DNA of 64,000 nt from Mycolicibacter heraklionensis (lineage in GTDB: Bacteria; Actinomycetota; Actinomycetes; Mycobacteriales; Mycobacteriaceae). Shown here in pieces: positions 16,117 through 24,561 of this stretch (position 1 is the stretch's first letter; every line of letters starts with the position of its first letter). The position numbers were made by a program, and so were the translations under genes. The DNA lies in NCBI RefSeq assembly GCF_019645815.1, contig NZ_CP080997.1:4406880-4470879 (forward strand), given 5' to 3'. The notes below the pieces were generated by a model that did no database searches, was not told the DNA's origin, and was given only the letters and a program-made list of their open reading frames with translations.

Positions 16117-17289
16117 TTAGCCGCCAAGGCGCTCAATGATCGTGACGTTAGCGGTGCCCCCGCCCTCGCACATCGTCTGCAAACCGTACCGACCGCCGGT
16201 GCGCTCCAGCTCGTTGAGCATCGTGGTGAACAGCTTGGCCCCGGTGGCCCCCAGCGGGTGGCCCAGCGCGATCGCCCCGCCGTTGGGGTTGACCTTGGCC
16301 GGGTCGATCGGGAACTCCTTCATCCAGGCCTGCACCACCGGAGCGAACGCCTCGTTGATCTCCACAACGTCGATGTCGTCGATGCTCAGGCCGGTCTTTT
16401 CCAGCGCGTAGCGGGTGGCCGGGATCGGGCCGGTCAGCATGATCACCGGGTCGTCACCCCGGGCGCTGATGTGGTGGATGCGGGCGCGCGGCGCCAGACC
16501 GTGGTCTTTGACGGCCTGCTCAGAAGCGAGCAGCACCGCGGCCGACCCGTCACAGATCTGGCTGGAGACCGCCGCCGTCAGCCGGCCGCCCTCGACCAGC
16601 GTCTTGAGGCCGGCCATCTTCTCCAGTGTGGACTCGCGCGGGCACTCATCGACCCGGAAACCATCGACGTCGATGATCTCGTTGTCGAAGCGCCCCTCAG
16701 CGATCGCGGCGAACGCCCGCTGATGGCTCTGCAGCGCGAAGCGCTCCATGTCCTCGCGGGAGATGTCCCAGCGCTCGGCGATCATCTCGGCGCCGCGGAA
16801 CTGCGAGACCTCCTCGTCCCCGTAGCGCTCCAGCCACTTCTTCGACTCGTTGGTCGGCGAGGTGAAACCGAACTGCTCACCGACGATCATCGCCGACGAG
16901 ATCGGGATCCAGCTCATGTTCTGCACGCCGCCGGCCACAATCAGGTCCGCGGTGCGCGACATGATCGCCTGCGCGCCGAACGAGATGGCCTGCTGGGACG
17001 AACCGCACTGCCGGTCGACGGTGACTCCCGGCACCCCTTCGGGGTAGCCCGCCGCCAGCCACGCCAGCCGGCCGATGTTGCCGGCCTGGCCGCCGATGGC
17101 GTCCACGCAGCCGGTGATCACATCGTCGACGGCGGCCGGGTCAACCCCGACGCGGTCCAGCAGACCGCGAAAAGCCAACGCGCCCAAGTCGATCGGGTGG
17201 ATTCCGGCCAGCGACCCGTTACGCTTGCCGACGGCGGTGCGAACGGCGTCGATAACATACGCCTGAGAAACGTGAGCGGCTTGTGACAT
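16117..17289 (-). CDS. fadA6: Steroid beta-ketothiolase FadA6
   Basis: 390 residues of thiolase fold. Nucleophile Cys95 in VDRQCGSSQQ, His in GGAIALGHPLGATGAK and the second Cys in MCEGGGTANV are all present. FadA6 thiolyses the acyl-CoA released after C/D-ring opening. ATG 17289 follows GAAGGAAG at good spacing and begins one base after the kstR2 stop, so the two are coupled; an ATG 27 bp upstream would start inside kstR2. Orthologue of Rv3556c. Confidence 0.93.
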   Translation of the reverse strand: MSQAAHVSQAYVIDAVRTAVGKRNGSLAGIHPIDLGALAFRGLLDRVGVDPAAVDDVITGCVDAIGGQAGNIGRLAWLAAGYPEGVPGVTVDRQCGSSQQAISFGAQAIMSRTADLIVAGGVQNMSWIPISSAMIVGEQFGFTSPTNESKKWLERYGDEEVSQFRGAEMIAERWDISREDMERFALQSHQRAFAAIAEGRFDNEIIDVDGFRVDECPRESTLEKMAGLKTLVEGGRLTAAVSSQICDGSAAVLLASEQAVKDHGLAPRARIHHISARGDDPVIMLTGPIPATRYALEKTGLSIDDIDVVEINEAFAPVVQAWMKEFPIDPAKVNPNGGAIALGHPLGATGAKLFTTMLNELERTGGRYGLQTMCEGGGTANVTIIERLGG

Positions 17290-17290
17290 A

Positions 17291-17869
17291 TCAACTTCCT
17301 TCTTTGGTGATTCCACCCAGCACGATGGCGAGGTATTGCCTGCCGACTTGCTCGGCGGTCAATGGGCCACCCGGTTGGTACCAGCGCACTGATACCCAGG
17401 TGGTGTCGCGGATGAAGCGATAGACCAGGTCGACGTCGAGGTCGGGGCGGAAACATCCCGCTTCAATACCCTGCTGCAGCACGTCAAGCCACATTTTACG
17501 TTGTTGCCGGTTGCGTTCGTCGACGTAGGAGAACCGCTCGTGGGACGACAGGCGCTTGGCTTCGTCCTGGTAGATGACGACTTGGGCGTGTCGATGCTCG
17601 ATCGCGTCGAACGAGGCCAGGAACAGCCCCTTGAGCCGTTCCATCGGGTCGGTTTCGCTGTCCACGATCTGCTGATACCGGGCGAACAGCCAGTCCAGAA
17701 AGTCGCGCAGCACCTCGTCGACCATCTCCTCCTTGGAGGAGAAGTGGTGATACAGACTGCCGGACAGAATCCCGGCGGCGTCGGCGATGTCGCGCACCGT
17801 CGTGGCACGCAGGCCACGCTCGGCGATCATCGCCGCCGCCAGGTTCAGGAGTTCGTCACGGCGCGTCAT
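17291..17869 (-). CDS. kstR2: TetR-family repressor KstR2
   Basis: 192 residues. HTH segment RDIADAAGILSGSLYHHFSS and the KstR2-type ligand domain (HAQVVIYQDEAKRLSSHERF). KstR2 represses the C/D-ring genes by binding AnCAAGnnCTTGnT and releases on binding HIP-CoA, the FadD3 product. It lies inside the fadE30-ipdF-kstR2-fadA6 operon (4 bp after ipdF, 1 bp before fadA6), so it is autoregulated through the operator at 19848. Orthologue of Rv3557c. The PPE64 gene that neighbours it in M. tuberculosis is missing. Confidence 0.92.
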   Translation of the reverse strand: MTRRDELLNLAAAMIAERGLRATTVRDIADAAGILSGSLYHHFSSKEEMVDEVLRDFLDWLFARYQQIVDSETDPMERLKGLFLASFDAIEHRHAQVVIYQDEAKRLSSHERFSYVDERNRQQRKMWLDVLQQGIEAGCFRPDLDVDLVYRFIRDTTWVSVRWYQPGGPLTAEQVGRQYLAIVLGGITKEGS

Positions 17870-17873
17870 GGCA

Positions 17874-18686
17874 TCAGGCCCGTTGGCTGGAAACCGAGAT
17901 GACCTCGCCGGTCAGGTAATTGGAGTAGTCGCTGGCCAGGAACGCGATGGTGGTGGCGATTTCCCACGGCTCGGCGGCCCGGCCGAACGCCTCGCCGTCG
18001 GCCAGCCGGTCCAGCAGTTCGGCGGAGCTGGTCTTCTCCAGGAACTTGTGCCGGGCGATGGACGGCGAGACCGCGTTGATCCGCACCCCGTACTCGACGG
18101 CCTCGATCGCACTGCACCGGGTCAGCGCCATCACGCCGGCCTTGGCCGCGGCGTAATGCGACTGGGAATGCTGTGCGCGCCAACCCAAGACGCTGGCGTT
18201 GTTGACGATCACCCCACCGTGGTCCACGCCCCGGAAGTAACGCAAGGCCGCCCGGGTGGCCCGCATCACCGAGGTGAGCGTCACGTTCAGCACGCGGTCC
18301 CACTCGTCGTCGGTCATGTCGATGACCGGGGTCTGCCCGCCGAGTCCGGCGTTGTTGACCAGCACGTCGAGCCGGCCCATCTTCGCCACGGCCTCGTCGA
18401 ACAGCGCGTCGACCGCCGCGGTGGAGGTGACGTCGCAGACCACCGCCTCCACCCGGCCCAGCCCGAGGCCGGCCAGTTCGTCGCGGGTCTCGCCGAGCCG
18501 GCGTTCGTGGTAGTCGGAGACCACCACGTCAGCACCTTCGAGCAGCGCACGCCGGGCGGTGGTGGAGCCGATTCCGGTGCCGGCGGCCGCGGTCACCAAG
18601 ACGGTCTTGCCCGCCAGTAGGCCGTGCCCGGCAATCTCTTCCGGCGCCTTGGACAGATCCTTGGAAAGATCCGACGTCGAGCTCAT
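17874..18686 (-). CDS. ipdF: Steroid beta-hydroxyacyl-CoA dehydrogenase IpdF (SDR)
   Basis: 270 residues: cofactor loop TAAAGTGIGSTTARRALLEG, NNAG, catalytic YAAAK segment (SQSHYAAAKAGV). IpdF oxidises a hydroxyl on the HIP-CoA-derived intermediate. ATG 18686 overlaps the fadE30 stop in ATGA, which fixes the start; longer in-frame starts would lie within fadE30. Orthologue of Rv3559c. Confidence 0.92.
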   Translation of the reverse strand: MSSTSDLSKDLSKAPEEIAGHGLLAGKTVLVTAAAGTGIGSTTARRALLEGADVVVSDYHERRLGETRDELAGLGLGRVEAVVCDVTSTAAVDALFDEAVAKMGRLDVLVNNAGLGGQTPVIDMTDDEWDRVLNVTLTSVMRATRAALRYFRGVDHGGVIVNNASVLGWRAQHSQSHYAAAKAGVMALTRCSAIEAVEYGVRINAVSPSIARHKFLEKTSSAELLDRLADGEAFGRAAEPWEIATTIAFLASDYSNYLTGEVISVSSQRA

Positions 18687-19831
18687 CCCTTTGCCTCCCG
18701 GGGTAGGCCGAGAACCCGCTCGGCGATGATGTTGCGCTGAATCTCGTTCGACCCGCCGTAGATGGTGTCGCTGCGGGTGAACAGGTACAGCCGCTGCCAC
18801 TCGTCGAACTCGCCGTCGCGCAACACCATCGAGTCGCGCCCGATCACGTCCATGGCCAGCTCGCCGAGATCGCGATGCCAGTTGGCCCACAGCAGCTTGG
18901 AGACATTGTCTTGACCCGGCTGCTCGACGTCCATGGTGGCCATCGCGTAGGACCGCATCGACCGCAAGCCCACCCAGGAGCGGGTCAGCCGCTCCCGAAT
19001 CAACGGGTCCTCGGCGGCACCGTTGCGCGCCGCGAGCTCAGCCAGCGAAGACAGCTCACGGGCGTAACGGATCTGCTGGCCCAGTGTCGACACGCCACGC
19101 TCGAAGGTGAGCGTGCCCATCGCCACCTTCCAGCCGTCGCCGGGTTCGCCGACCACCAGGTCGGCGTCGGTGCGGGCGTTGTCGAAGAACACCTCGTTGA
19201 ACTCCGAGGTGCCGGTCAGCTGCACGATCGGCCGGACCTCGACCCCGGGCTGGTCCAGCGGCACCAACAGGTAAGACAGTCCGTTGTGCCGCTTGGACCC
19301 CTTCTCGGTGCGGGCCACCACGAAGCACCACTGCGACAGGTGCGCCAGCGACGTCCATACCTTCTGGCCGTTGATCACCCATGCATCGCCGTCGAGCACG
19401 GCGGTGGTGGAAACATTGGCCAGGTCGCTGCCGGCGCCCGGCTCGGAGTAGCCCTGGCACCACAGCTCCGTGACGTTGCGGATGCCGGGCAGGAAACGCT
19501 GCTGCTGCTCGGGTGTGCCGAAGGCGATCAGGGTCGGCCCCAGCAGCTCCTCACCCAGGTGATTGACCTTGTCGGGCGCATCGGCGCGGGCGTACTCCTC
19601 GTAGAACGCCACCCGGTGCGCCACCGACAGGCCGCGCCCGCCGTGTTCCACCGGCCAGCCCAGGCAGGTCAGTCCGGCGTCGGCCAGATGGCGGTTCCAT
19701 GCCATCCGCTCCTCGAACGCCTCATGCTCGCGCCCCGGGCCGCCGAGGCCCTTGAGCTCGGCGAACTCCCCGACCAGGTTGTCGGCCAGCCATGCACGGA
19801 CCTCAGCCCGGAACCCCTCGACTGCTTGCAC
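18683..19831 (-). CDS. fadE30: Acyl-CoA dehydrogenase FadE30
   Basis: 382 residues of the flavin acyl-CoA dehydrogenase fold (WCQGYSEPGAGSDLANVSTT, INGQKVWTSLAHLSQW, GGSNEIQRNIIAERVLGLPR). FadE30 carries out the first dehydrogenation of the HIP-CoA propionyl chain. First gene of the operon fadE30-ipdF-kstR2-fadA6. The GTG start sits six bases after a TAGCCT -10 hexamer, so the transcript is probably leaderless, and a KstR2 box lies just upstream. Orthologue of Rv3560c. Confidence 0.93.
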   Translation of the reverse strand: MQAVEGFRAEVRAWLADNLVGEFAELKGLGGPGREHEAFEERMAWNRHLADAGLTCLGWPVEHGGRGLSVAHRVAFYEEYARADAPDKVNHLGEELLGPTLIAFGTPEQQQRFLPGIRNVTELWCQGYSEPGAGSDLANVSTTAVLDGDAWVINGQKVWTSLAHLSQWCFVVARTEKGSKRHNGLSYLLVPLDQPGVEVRPIVQLTGTSEFNEVFFDNARTDADLVVGEPGDGWKVAMGTLTFERGVSTLGQQIRYARELSSLAELAARNGAAEDPLIRERLTRSWVGLRSMRSYAMATMDVEQPGQDNVSKLLWANWHRDLGELAMDVIGRDSMVLRDGEFDEWQRLYLFTRSDTIYGGSNEIQRNIIAERVLGLPREAKG

Positions 19832-19837
19832 CCCTGT

Positions 19838-19843
19838 AGGCTA
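19838..19843 (-). promoter_or_regulatory. -10 element of a leaderless promoter for fadE30
   Basis: On the minus strand TAGCCT, six bases, then GTG at 19831. Same TANNNT-N6-GTG arrangement as the SDR promoter at 5085, and again directly beside a KstR2 operator. Confidence 0.55.
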
Positions 19844-19847
19844 ACCT

Positions 19848-19861
19848 ACCAAGCACTTGCT
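19848..19861. promoter_or_regulatory. KstR2 operator between fadE30 and fadD3
   Basis: ACCAAGCACTTGCT matches AnCAAGnnCTTGnT at every defined position. It controls the divergent operons fadE30-ipdF-kstR2-fadA6 and fadD3-fadE31-fadE32-fadE33, so KstR2 represses its own synthesis. Confidence 0.9.
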
Positions 19862-19937
19862 CGGCTACGAGCCGTCGAGCCCAGGGAGCCCGCGCTGGCG
19901 GCGATGCAGTGTTCAGCGACGGGGAGGAGCAGCGCCT

Positions 19938-21482
19938 ATGAGTACAGAACCGCAGACCACACCTGCGGCCCTGGACCACATCGCGCGTGCACTTCCCGAC
20001 CATGACGCCCTGGTCACCGAGGACAAACGCTTCACTTACGCGAGCCTGCGCGACGAAGTGCGGCGGGCCGCCGCGGCTCTGATCGCCCTTGGCGTCCAGC
20101 CGGGCGACCGGGTTGCGCTCTGGTCGCCGAACACCTGGCACTGGGTGATCACCTGCCTGGGCACCCACTACGCCGGCGGTGTCCTGGTGCCGCTGAACAC
20201 GCGCTACACCGCCGCGGAAGCCACCGACATCCTGTCCCGCAGCAACGCCAAAGTCCTGGTCGGCATGGGGCGGTTCCTCAAGTCCGACCGGCTGGCCGAA
20301 CTGGACCGGGACCAGCTACCCGACCTGCAGCATGTCGTCCGGGTGCCCATCGACGTCGCCGACGGAACCTGGGACGAGTTCATCGCCGCCGGTGCCGCCG
20401 TGCCGGCCGCCGACATCGACGCACGCGCCGCGGCCGTCGGGCCCGACGATCTCTCGGACATCCTGTTCACCTCCGGGACCACCGGCCGCAGCAAGGGCGT
20501 GCTCTGCGCCCACCGGCAGTCGCTGGCCGGCCCGGCGGCCTGGGCGGCGTGCGGTCAGATGACCGCGCAGGACCGCTACCTGTGCATCAACCCGTTCTTC
20601 CACAACTTCGGCTACAAGGCCGGCATCCTGGCTTGCCTGCAGACCGGCGCCACGTTGATCCCACAGGTCACCTTCGATCCGGCCGCCGCGCTGCGCGCCA
20701 TCGAGTCCCACCGGATCACCGTGTTGCCCGGGCCGCCCACCATCTACCAGACCCTGCTCGACCACCCCGACCGCGACCGCCACGACCTGAGCTCGCTGCG
20801 GTTCGCGGTCACCGGGGCGGCCACCGTCCCGGTGGTGCTCATCGAGCGGATGCAGAACGAACTCGACATCGACATCGTGCTCACGGCCTACGGGCTGACC
20901 GAGTCCGGCGGGTTCGCCACCATGTGCCGCGCCGACGACGACGCCGTCACGGTCGCCACCACCTGCGGGCGCCCGATCGGCGACTTCGAGCTGCGGCTGG
21001 AAAAATCAGTCGGCGCCACCGATCCCGAAGCCGGCGAAGTGCTACTGCGCAGCGCCAACATCATGCTCGGCTACCTCGACGACCCGGAGGCCACCGCCGC
21101 GGCGATCGATGAGCACGGCTGGCTGCACACCGGCGACATCGGCACCGTGGACGCGGCCGGGAACCTGCGAATCACCGACCGGCTCAAGGACATGTACATC
21201 TGCGGCGGCTTCAACGTCTATCCCGCCGAGATCGAACAGGTACTGGCCCGCCTCGACGGGGTGGCCGACGTCGCCGTGATCGGGGTTCCCGATGAGCGGC
21301 TCGGCGAAGTGGGCCGAGCATTCATCGTGCGCCGGCCCGGGTTCGAGTTGGACGAAGCTGCGGTGATCGCTTACGCCCGTGAACATTTAGCGAACTTCAA
21401 GGCACCGAGATCGGTGACCTTCACCGACTCCCTACCGCGCAATCCCGGCGGCAAGGTGGTCAAGCATGAGTTGAGAGAGTGA
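19938..21482 (+). CDS. fadD3: HIP-CoA synthetase FadD3
   Basis: 514 residues of the ANL adenylate-forming superfamily: P-loop-like LFTSGTTGRSKG, then AYGLTESGGF, GWLHTGDIGTVD and the C-terminal Lys in LPRNPGGKVVKHELRE. FadD3 activates HIP (hexahydroindanedione propanoate) with CoA, making the KstR2 inducer. ATG 19938 has GGGGAGGAG upstream. The gene leads an operon: fadE31 follows after 6 bp. Orthologue of Rv3561. Confidence 0.93.
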   Translation: MSTEPQTTPAALDHIARALPDHDALVTEDKRFTYASLRDEVRRAAAALIALGVQPGDRVALWSPNTWHWVITCLGTHYAGGVLVPLNTRYTAAEATDILSRSNAKVLVGMGRFLKSDRLAELDRDQLPDLQHVVRVPIDVADGTWDEFIAAGAAVPAADIDARAAAVGPDDLSDILFTSGTTGRSKGVLCAHRQSLAGPAAWAACGQMTAQDRYLCINPFFHNFGYKAGILACLQTGATLIPQVTFDPAAALRAIESHRITVLPGPPTIYQTLLDHPDRDRHDLSSLRFAVTGAATVPVVLIERMQNELDIDIVLTAYGLTESGGFATMCRADDDAVTVATTCGRPIGDFELRLEKSVGATDPEAGEVLLRSANIMLGYLDDPEATAAAIDEHGWLHTGDIGTVDAAGNLRITDRLKDMYICGGFNVYPAEIEQVLARLDGVADVAVIGVPDERLGEVGRAFIVRRPGFELDEAAVIAYAREHLANFKAPRSVTFTDSLPRNPGGKVVKHELRE

Positions 21483-21488
21483 GCCTAG

Positions 21489-22622
21489 ATGGACTTGAAT
21501 TTCGATGACGAGACCGAGGCCTTTCGGGCCGAGGTCCGCGACTTCCTGGCCGCGAACTCTGACAAGTTCCCGACCGAGTCCTACGACACCGCCGAGGGTT
21601 TCGAGCAGCACCGCCGCTGGGACAAGGTGCTTTTCGACGCCGGCCTGTCGGTGATCGCCTGGCCCAAGAAATACGGCGGGCGCGACGCCACCCTGCTGCA
21701 GTGGGTGGTGTACGAGGAGGAGTACTTCCGCGCCGGCGCACCGGGACGGGCCAGCGCCAACGGCACCTCGATGCTGGCGCCGACGCTGTTCGCGCACGGC
21801 ACGCAGGAGCAACTGGACCGGGTGCTGCCGAAGATGGCCAGCGGCGAGGAGATCTGGGCGCAGGCGTGGTCGGAGCCGGAGTCCGGCAGTGACCTGGCAT
21901 CGCTGCGCTCGACGGCCACCAAAGTCGACGGCGGCTGGAAACTCAACGGACAGAAGATCTGGAGCTCGCGTGCCCCGTTCGGCGAGCGCGGCTTCGGGCT
22001 GTTCCGCTCCGACCCGGAGGCCCAGCGCCACCACGGCCTGACCTACTTCATGTTCGACCTGAAAGCGCCAGGGATCACCGTGCGCGCCATCGAACAGCTG
22101 GGCGGCGAGACCGGCTTCGGCGAGATCTTCCTCGACGACGTCTTCGTGCCGGACAACGACGTGATCGGCGTGCCGAACGAGGGCTGGCGCGCCGCGATGA
22201 GCACGTCGAGCAATGAACGCGGCATGAGCCTGCGTAGCCCGGCCCGGTTCCTGGTGGGTGCCGAGAAACTGGCGAGCATGTGGAAGCAGCACGGTAGCGA
22301 TCCGGCGTTCACCGACCGCGTCGCCGACGCCTGGATCAAGGCGCAGGCCTACCGATTGCAGACGTTCGGCACCGTCACCCGGCTGGCTGCCGGCGGCGAG
22401 CTGGGTGCGGAATCCTCGGTGACCAAGGTGTTCTGGTCCGACCTCGACGTTGCGCTGCACCAGACCGGCCTGGACATCCGCGGCGCCGACGGGGAACTCG
22501 CCGACGCCTGGACCCACGGTTACCTGTTCTCGCTCGGCGGACCGATCTACGCCGGCACCAATGAGATTCAGCGCAATATCATCGCCGAGCGGCTGCTGGG
22601 CCTGCCCCGGGAGAAGAAATGA
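21489..22622 (+). CDS. fadE31: Acyl-CoA dehydrogenase FadE31
   Basis: 377 residues, full acyl-CoA dehydrogenase fold with the FAD-binding SEPESGSDLASL and NGQKIWSSRA segments and the C-terminal GTNEIQRNIIAERLLGLPR. Known to pair with FadE32 and FadE33 as alpha2beta2 heterotetramers in C/D-ring degradation. It overlaps fadE32 in ATGA. Orthologue of Rv3562. Confidence 0.92.
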   Translation: MDLNFDDETEAFRAEVRDFLAANSDKFPTESYDTAEGFEQHRRWDKVLFDAGLSVIAWPKKYGGRDATLLQWVVYEEEYFRAGAPGRASANGTSMLAPTLFAHGTQEQLDRVLPKMASGEEIWAQAWSEPESGSDLASLRSTATKVDGGWKLNGQKIWSSRAPFGERGFGLFRSDPEAQRHHGLTYFMFDLKAPGITVRAIEQLGGETGFGEIFLDDVFVPDNDVIGVPNEGWRAAMSTSSNERGMSLRSPARFLVGAEKLASMWKQHGSDPAFTDRVADAWIKAQAYRLQTFGTVTRLAAGGELGAESSVTKVFWSDLDVALHQTGLDIRGADGELADAWTHGYLFSLGGPIYAGTNEIQRNIIAERLLGLPREKK

Positions 22623-23584
22623 AATTCGATCTGGACCAAGAGCAGCGCGACTTCGCGGCCAGCATTGACGCCGCCCTCGGCGCCGCCGACGTACCCGGAG
22701 CCGTGCGAGCCTGGTCGCAGGGCGACTCCGAGCCGGGCCGTCGGGTGTGGAGCCTGCTCAGCGAACTCGGCGTGACCGCGCTGGCGGTGCCGGAGGAGTT
22801 CGACGGCATCGGTGCGCACACCGTCGACGTGGTGCTGGCCATCGAGGCGCTGGGCCACTGGTGCGTGCCCGGTCCGGTGGTGGAATCCATTGCGGTGGCG
22901 CCGATCCTGCTGGCCGGCTCACCCGAGGCCGGTGCGCAGCTGGCCGGGCTGGCCGCCGGTGAGCTGATCGCCACCGCGGCGCTGCCACCGCACACCCCCC
23001 GTGCTGTCGACGCCGACCGCGCCGACCTGATCCTGCTCGCCGACAACGGCCAGGCCGGCACGGCACAGGCCGGCACCCGGCACGCCTCGGTGGACCCCAG
23101 CCGCGGTGTCTTCGACGTCACCGCCACCGGATCGACCTGGGACGCCGACACCGCCCGCGCCTACGAGCTGGGCGCCCTGGCCACCGCCGCGCAGCTGATC
23201 GGGGCCGGTCAGGCGATGCTGAACACCGCCGTCGACTACGCCAAGCAGCGCACCCAGTTCGGCCGGGTGATCGGCGGCTACCAGGCCATCAAGCACAAGC
23301 TGGCCGACGTGCACATCGCCCTCGAGCTGGCCCGCCCGCTGGTGTACGGGGCGGCCCTGTCGCTCGATGACAACTCCGCCGACACCGCCCGCGACGTCAG
23401 CGCCGCCAAGGTGGCCGCATCCGACGCCGCTCTGCTGGCCGCGCATTCGGCGCTGCAGACCCACGGCGCCATCGGCTTCACCAGCGAGTGCGACTTGTCG
23501 CTGTGGCTGCTGCGGGTGCAGGCCCTGCGCCCGGCCTGGGGTGATCCGACCGCCCATCGGCGGCGAGTGTTGGAGGCGATCTAA
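22619..23584 (+). CDS. fadE32: Acyl-CoA dehydrogenase FadE32
   Basis: 321 residues, the shorter partner type of the steroid dehydrogenases: N-terminal DQEQRDFAASIDAALGAADV, C-terminal AVDYAKQRTQFGRVIGGYQA and LQTHGAIGFTSECDL. It lacks the SEPGSGSD-type flavin loop of FadE31, as is normal for this subunit class. It follows fadE31 with a 4-bp overlap. Orthologue of Rv3563. Confidence 0.9.
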   Translation: MKFDLDQEQRDFAASIDAALGAADVPGAVRAWSQGDSEPGRRVWSLLSELGVTALAVPEEFDGIGAHTVDVVLAIEALGHWCVPGPVVESIAVAPILLAGSPEAGAQLAGLAAGELIATAALPPHTPRAVDADRADLILLADNGQAGTAQAGTRHASVDPSRGVFDVTATGSTWDADTARAYELGALATAAQLIGAGQAMLNTAVDYAKQRTQFGRVIGGYQAIKHKLADVHIALELARPLVYGAALSLDDNSADTARDVSAAKVAASDAALLAAHSALQTHGAIGFTSECDLSLWLLRVQALRPAWGDPTAHRRRVLEAI

Positions 23585-24541
23585 GTGGCCCGTAACGACG
23601 AACGCGACCTGCTGCGCCAGACCGTGGCCGCGCTGGTCGACAAGCACGCCACACCCGAAGCGGTACGGGCGGCGATGGAGTCCGAGCGCGGCTACGACGA
23701 GTCGCTGTGGCAGCTGCTGTGCGAGCAGGTCGGCGCCGCCGCCCTGGTGGTGCCCGAGGAGCTCGGCGGTGCCGGGGGCGAACTGGGCGACGCCGCAGTC
23801 GTTCTCGAGGAACTGGGCAAGGCACTGGTGCCCACGCCACTGCTGGGCACGATCCTGGCCGAGCTGGCGCTGCTGGCCGCGCCCGAGCCCGACGCCGAAG
23901 CGTTGGAACAGCTCGCAGCGGGCGGTGTGATCGGAGCTGTCGTCTTCGACGACGACTACGCGGCCAACGGGGATCTGGTGGGCGCAGCCGACGTAGTTAT
24001 CGGCACCGACGGCAGCCAGCTCACCCGGTGGAGCGAATTCAGCACCGAGCCGGTGGCCACCATGGACCCCACCCGACGCCTGGGCCGGATCACCGCCACC
24101 GCGACCGCACCGATCGGAGACGACCCGGGCATCGCGGACTACGCGGCGATCCTGTTGGCGGCCGAGCAGATCGGCGCCGCGGCCCGCTGCCTGGAGCTGA
24201 CCGTGGAGTACACCAAGAGCCGGGTGCAGTTCGGCCGGCCCATCGGCAGTTTCCAGGCCCTCAAACACCGGATGGCCGACCTGTACGTGGCCGTGTCGGC
24301 CGCCCGCGCCGTCGTCGAGGACGCGATCGCCGAGCCCTCGGCAACCTCGGCGGCGTTGGCGCGGGTGGTTGCCAGCGAGGCGTTTTCCAAGGTGGCCGGC
24401 GAAGCCGTGCAGCTGCACGGCGGTATCGCGATCACCTGGGAAAGCGACATACAGCTGTACTTCAAACGCGCGCACGGCAGTTCGCAGCTGTTCGGCCCGC
24501 CGGCACAGCATCTTCGCCGGTTGCAGGCCGAGGTGCTGTAG
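23585..24541 (+). CDS. fadE33: Acyl-CoA dehydrogenase FadE33
   Basis: 318 residues of the short partner class (LVVPEELGGAGGELGDAAVV, YTKSRVQFGRPIGSFQALKH, VQLHGGIAITWESDIQLYFK). Likely forms an alternative heterotetramer with FadE31. GTG start directly after the fadE32 stop. Last gene of the fadD3 operon; the next gene has its own promoter. Orthologue of Rv3564. Confidence 0.9.
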   Translation: MARNDERDLLRQTVAALVDKHATPEAVRAAMESERGYDESLWQLLCEQVGAAALVVPEELGGAGGELGDAAVVLEELGKALVPTPLLGTILAELALLAAPEPDAEALEQLAAGGVIGAVVFDDDYAANGDLVGAADVVIGTDGSQLTRWSEFSTEPVATMDPTRRLGRITATATAPIGDDPGIADYAAILLAAEQIGAAARCLELTVEYTKSRVQFGRPIGSFQALKHRMADLYVAVSAARAVVEDAIAEPSATSAALARVVASEAFSKVAGEAVQLHGGIAITWESDIQLYFKRAHGSSQLFGPPAQHLRRLQAEVL

Positions 24542-24549
24542 CAGCCCCG

Positions 24550-24555
24550 TACGGT
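24550..24555 (+). promoter_or_regulatory. -10 element of a leaderless promoter for the amidase gene
   Basis: TACGGT, six bases, then ATG at 24562, overlapping the few bases after fadE33. The pattern suggests the amidase gene has its own leaderless start besides any read-through. Confidence 0.45.
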
Positions 24556-24561
24556 AGCCGC

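Noticed and set aside
22919..24511. 530-codon open frame antisense to fadE32/fadE33
   Set aside because: Shadow of high-GC codon bias; composition is Gly/Arg/His-rich without motifs, and both sense genes are clear FadE proteins.
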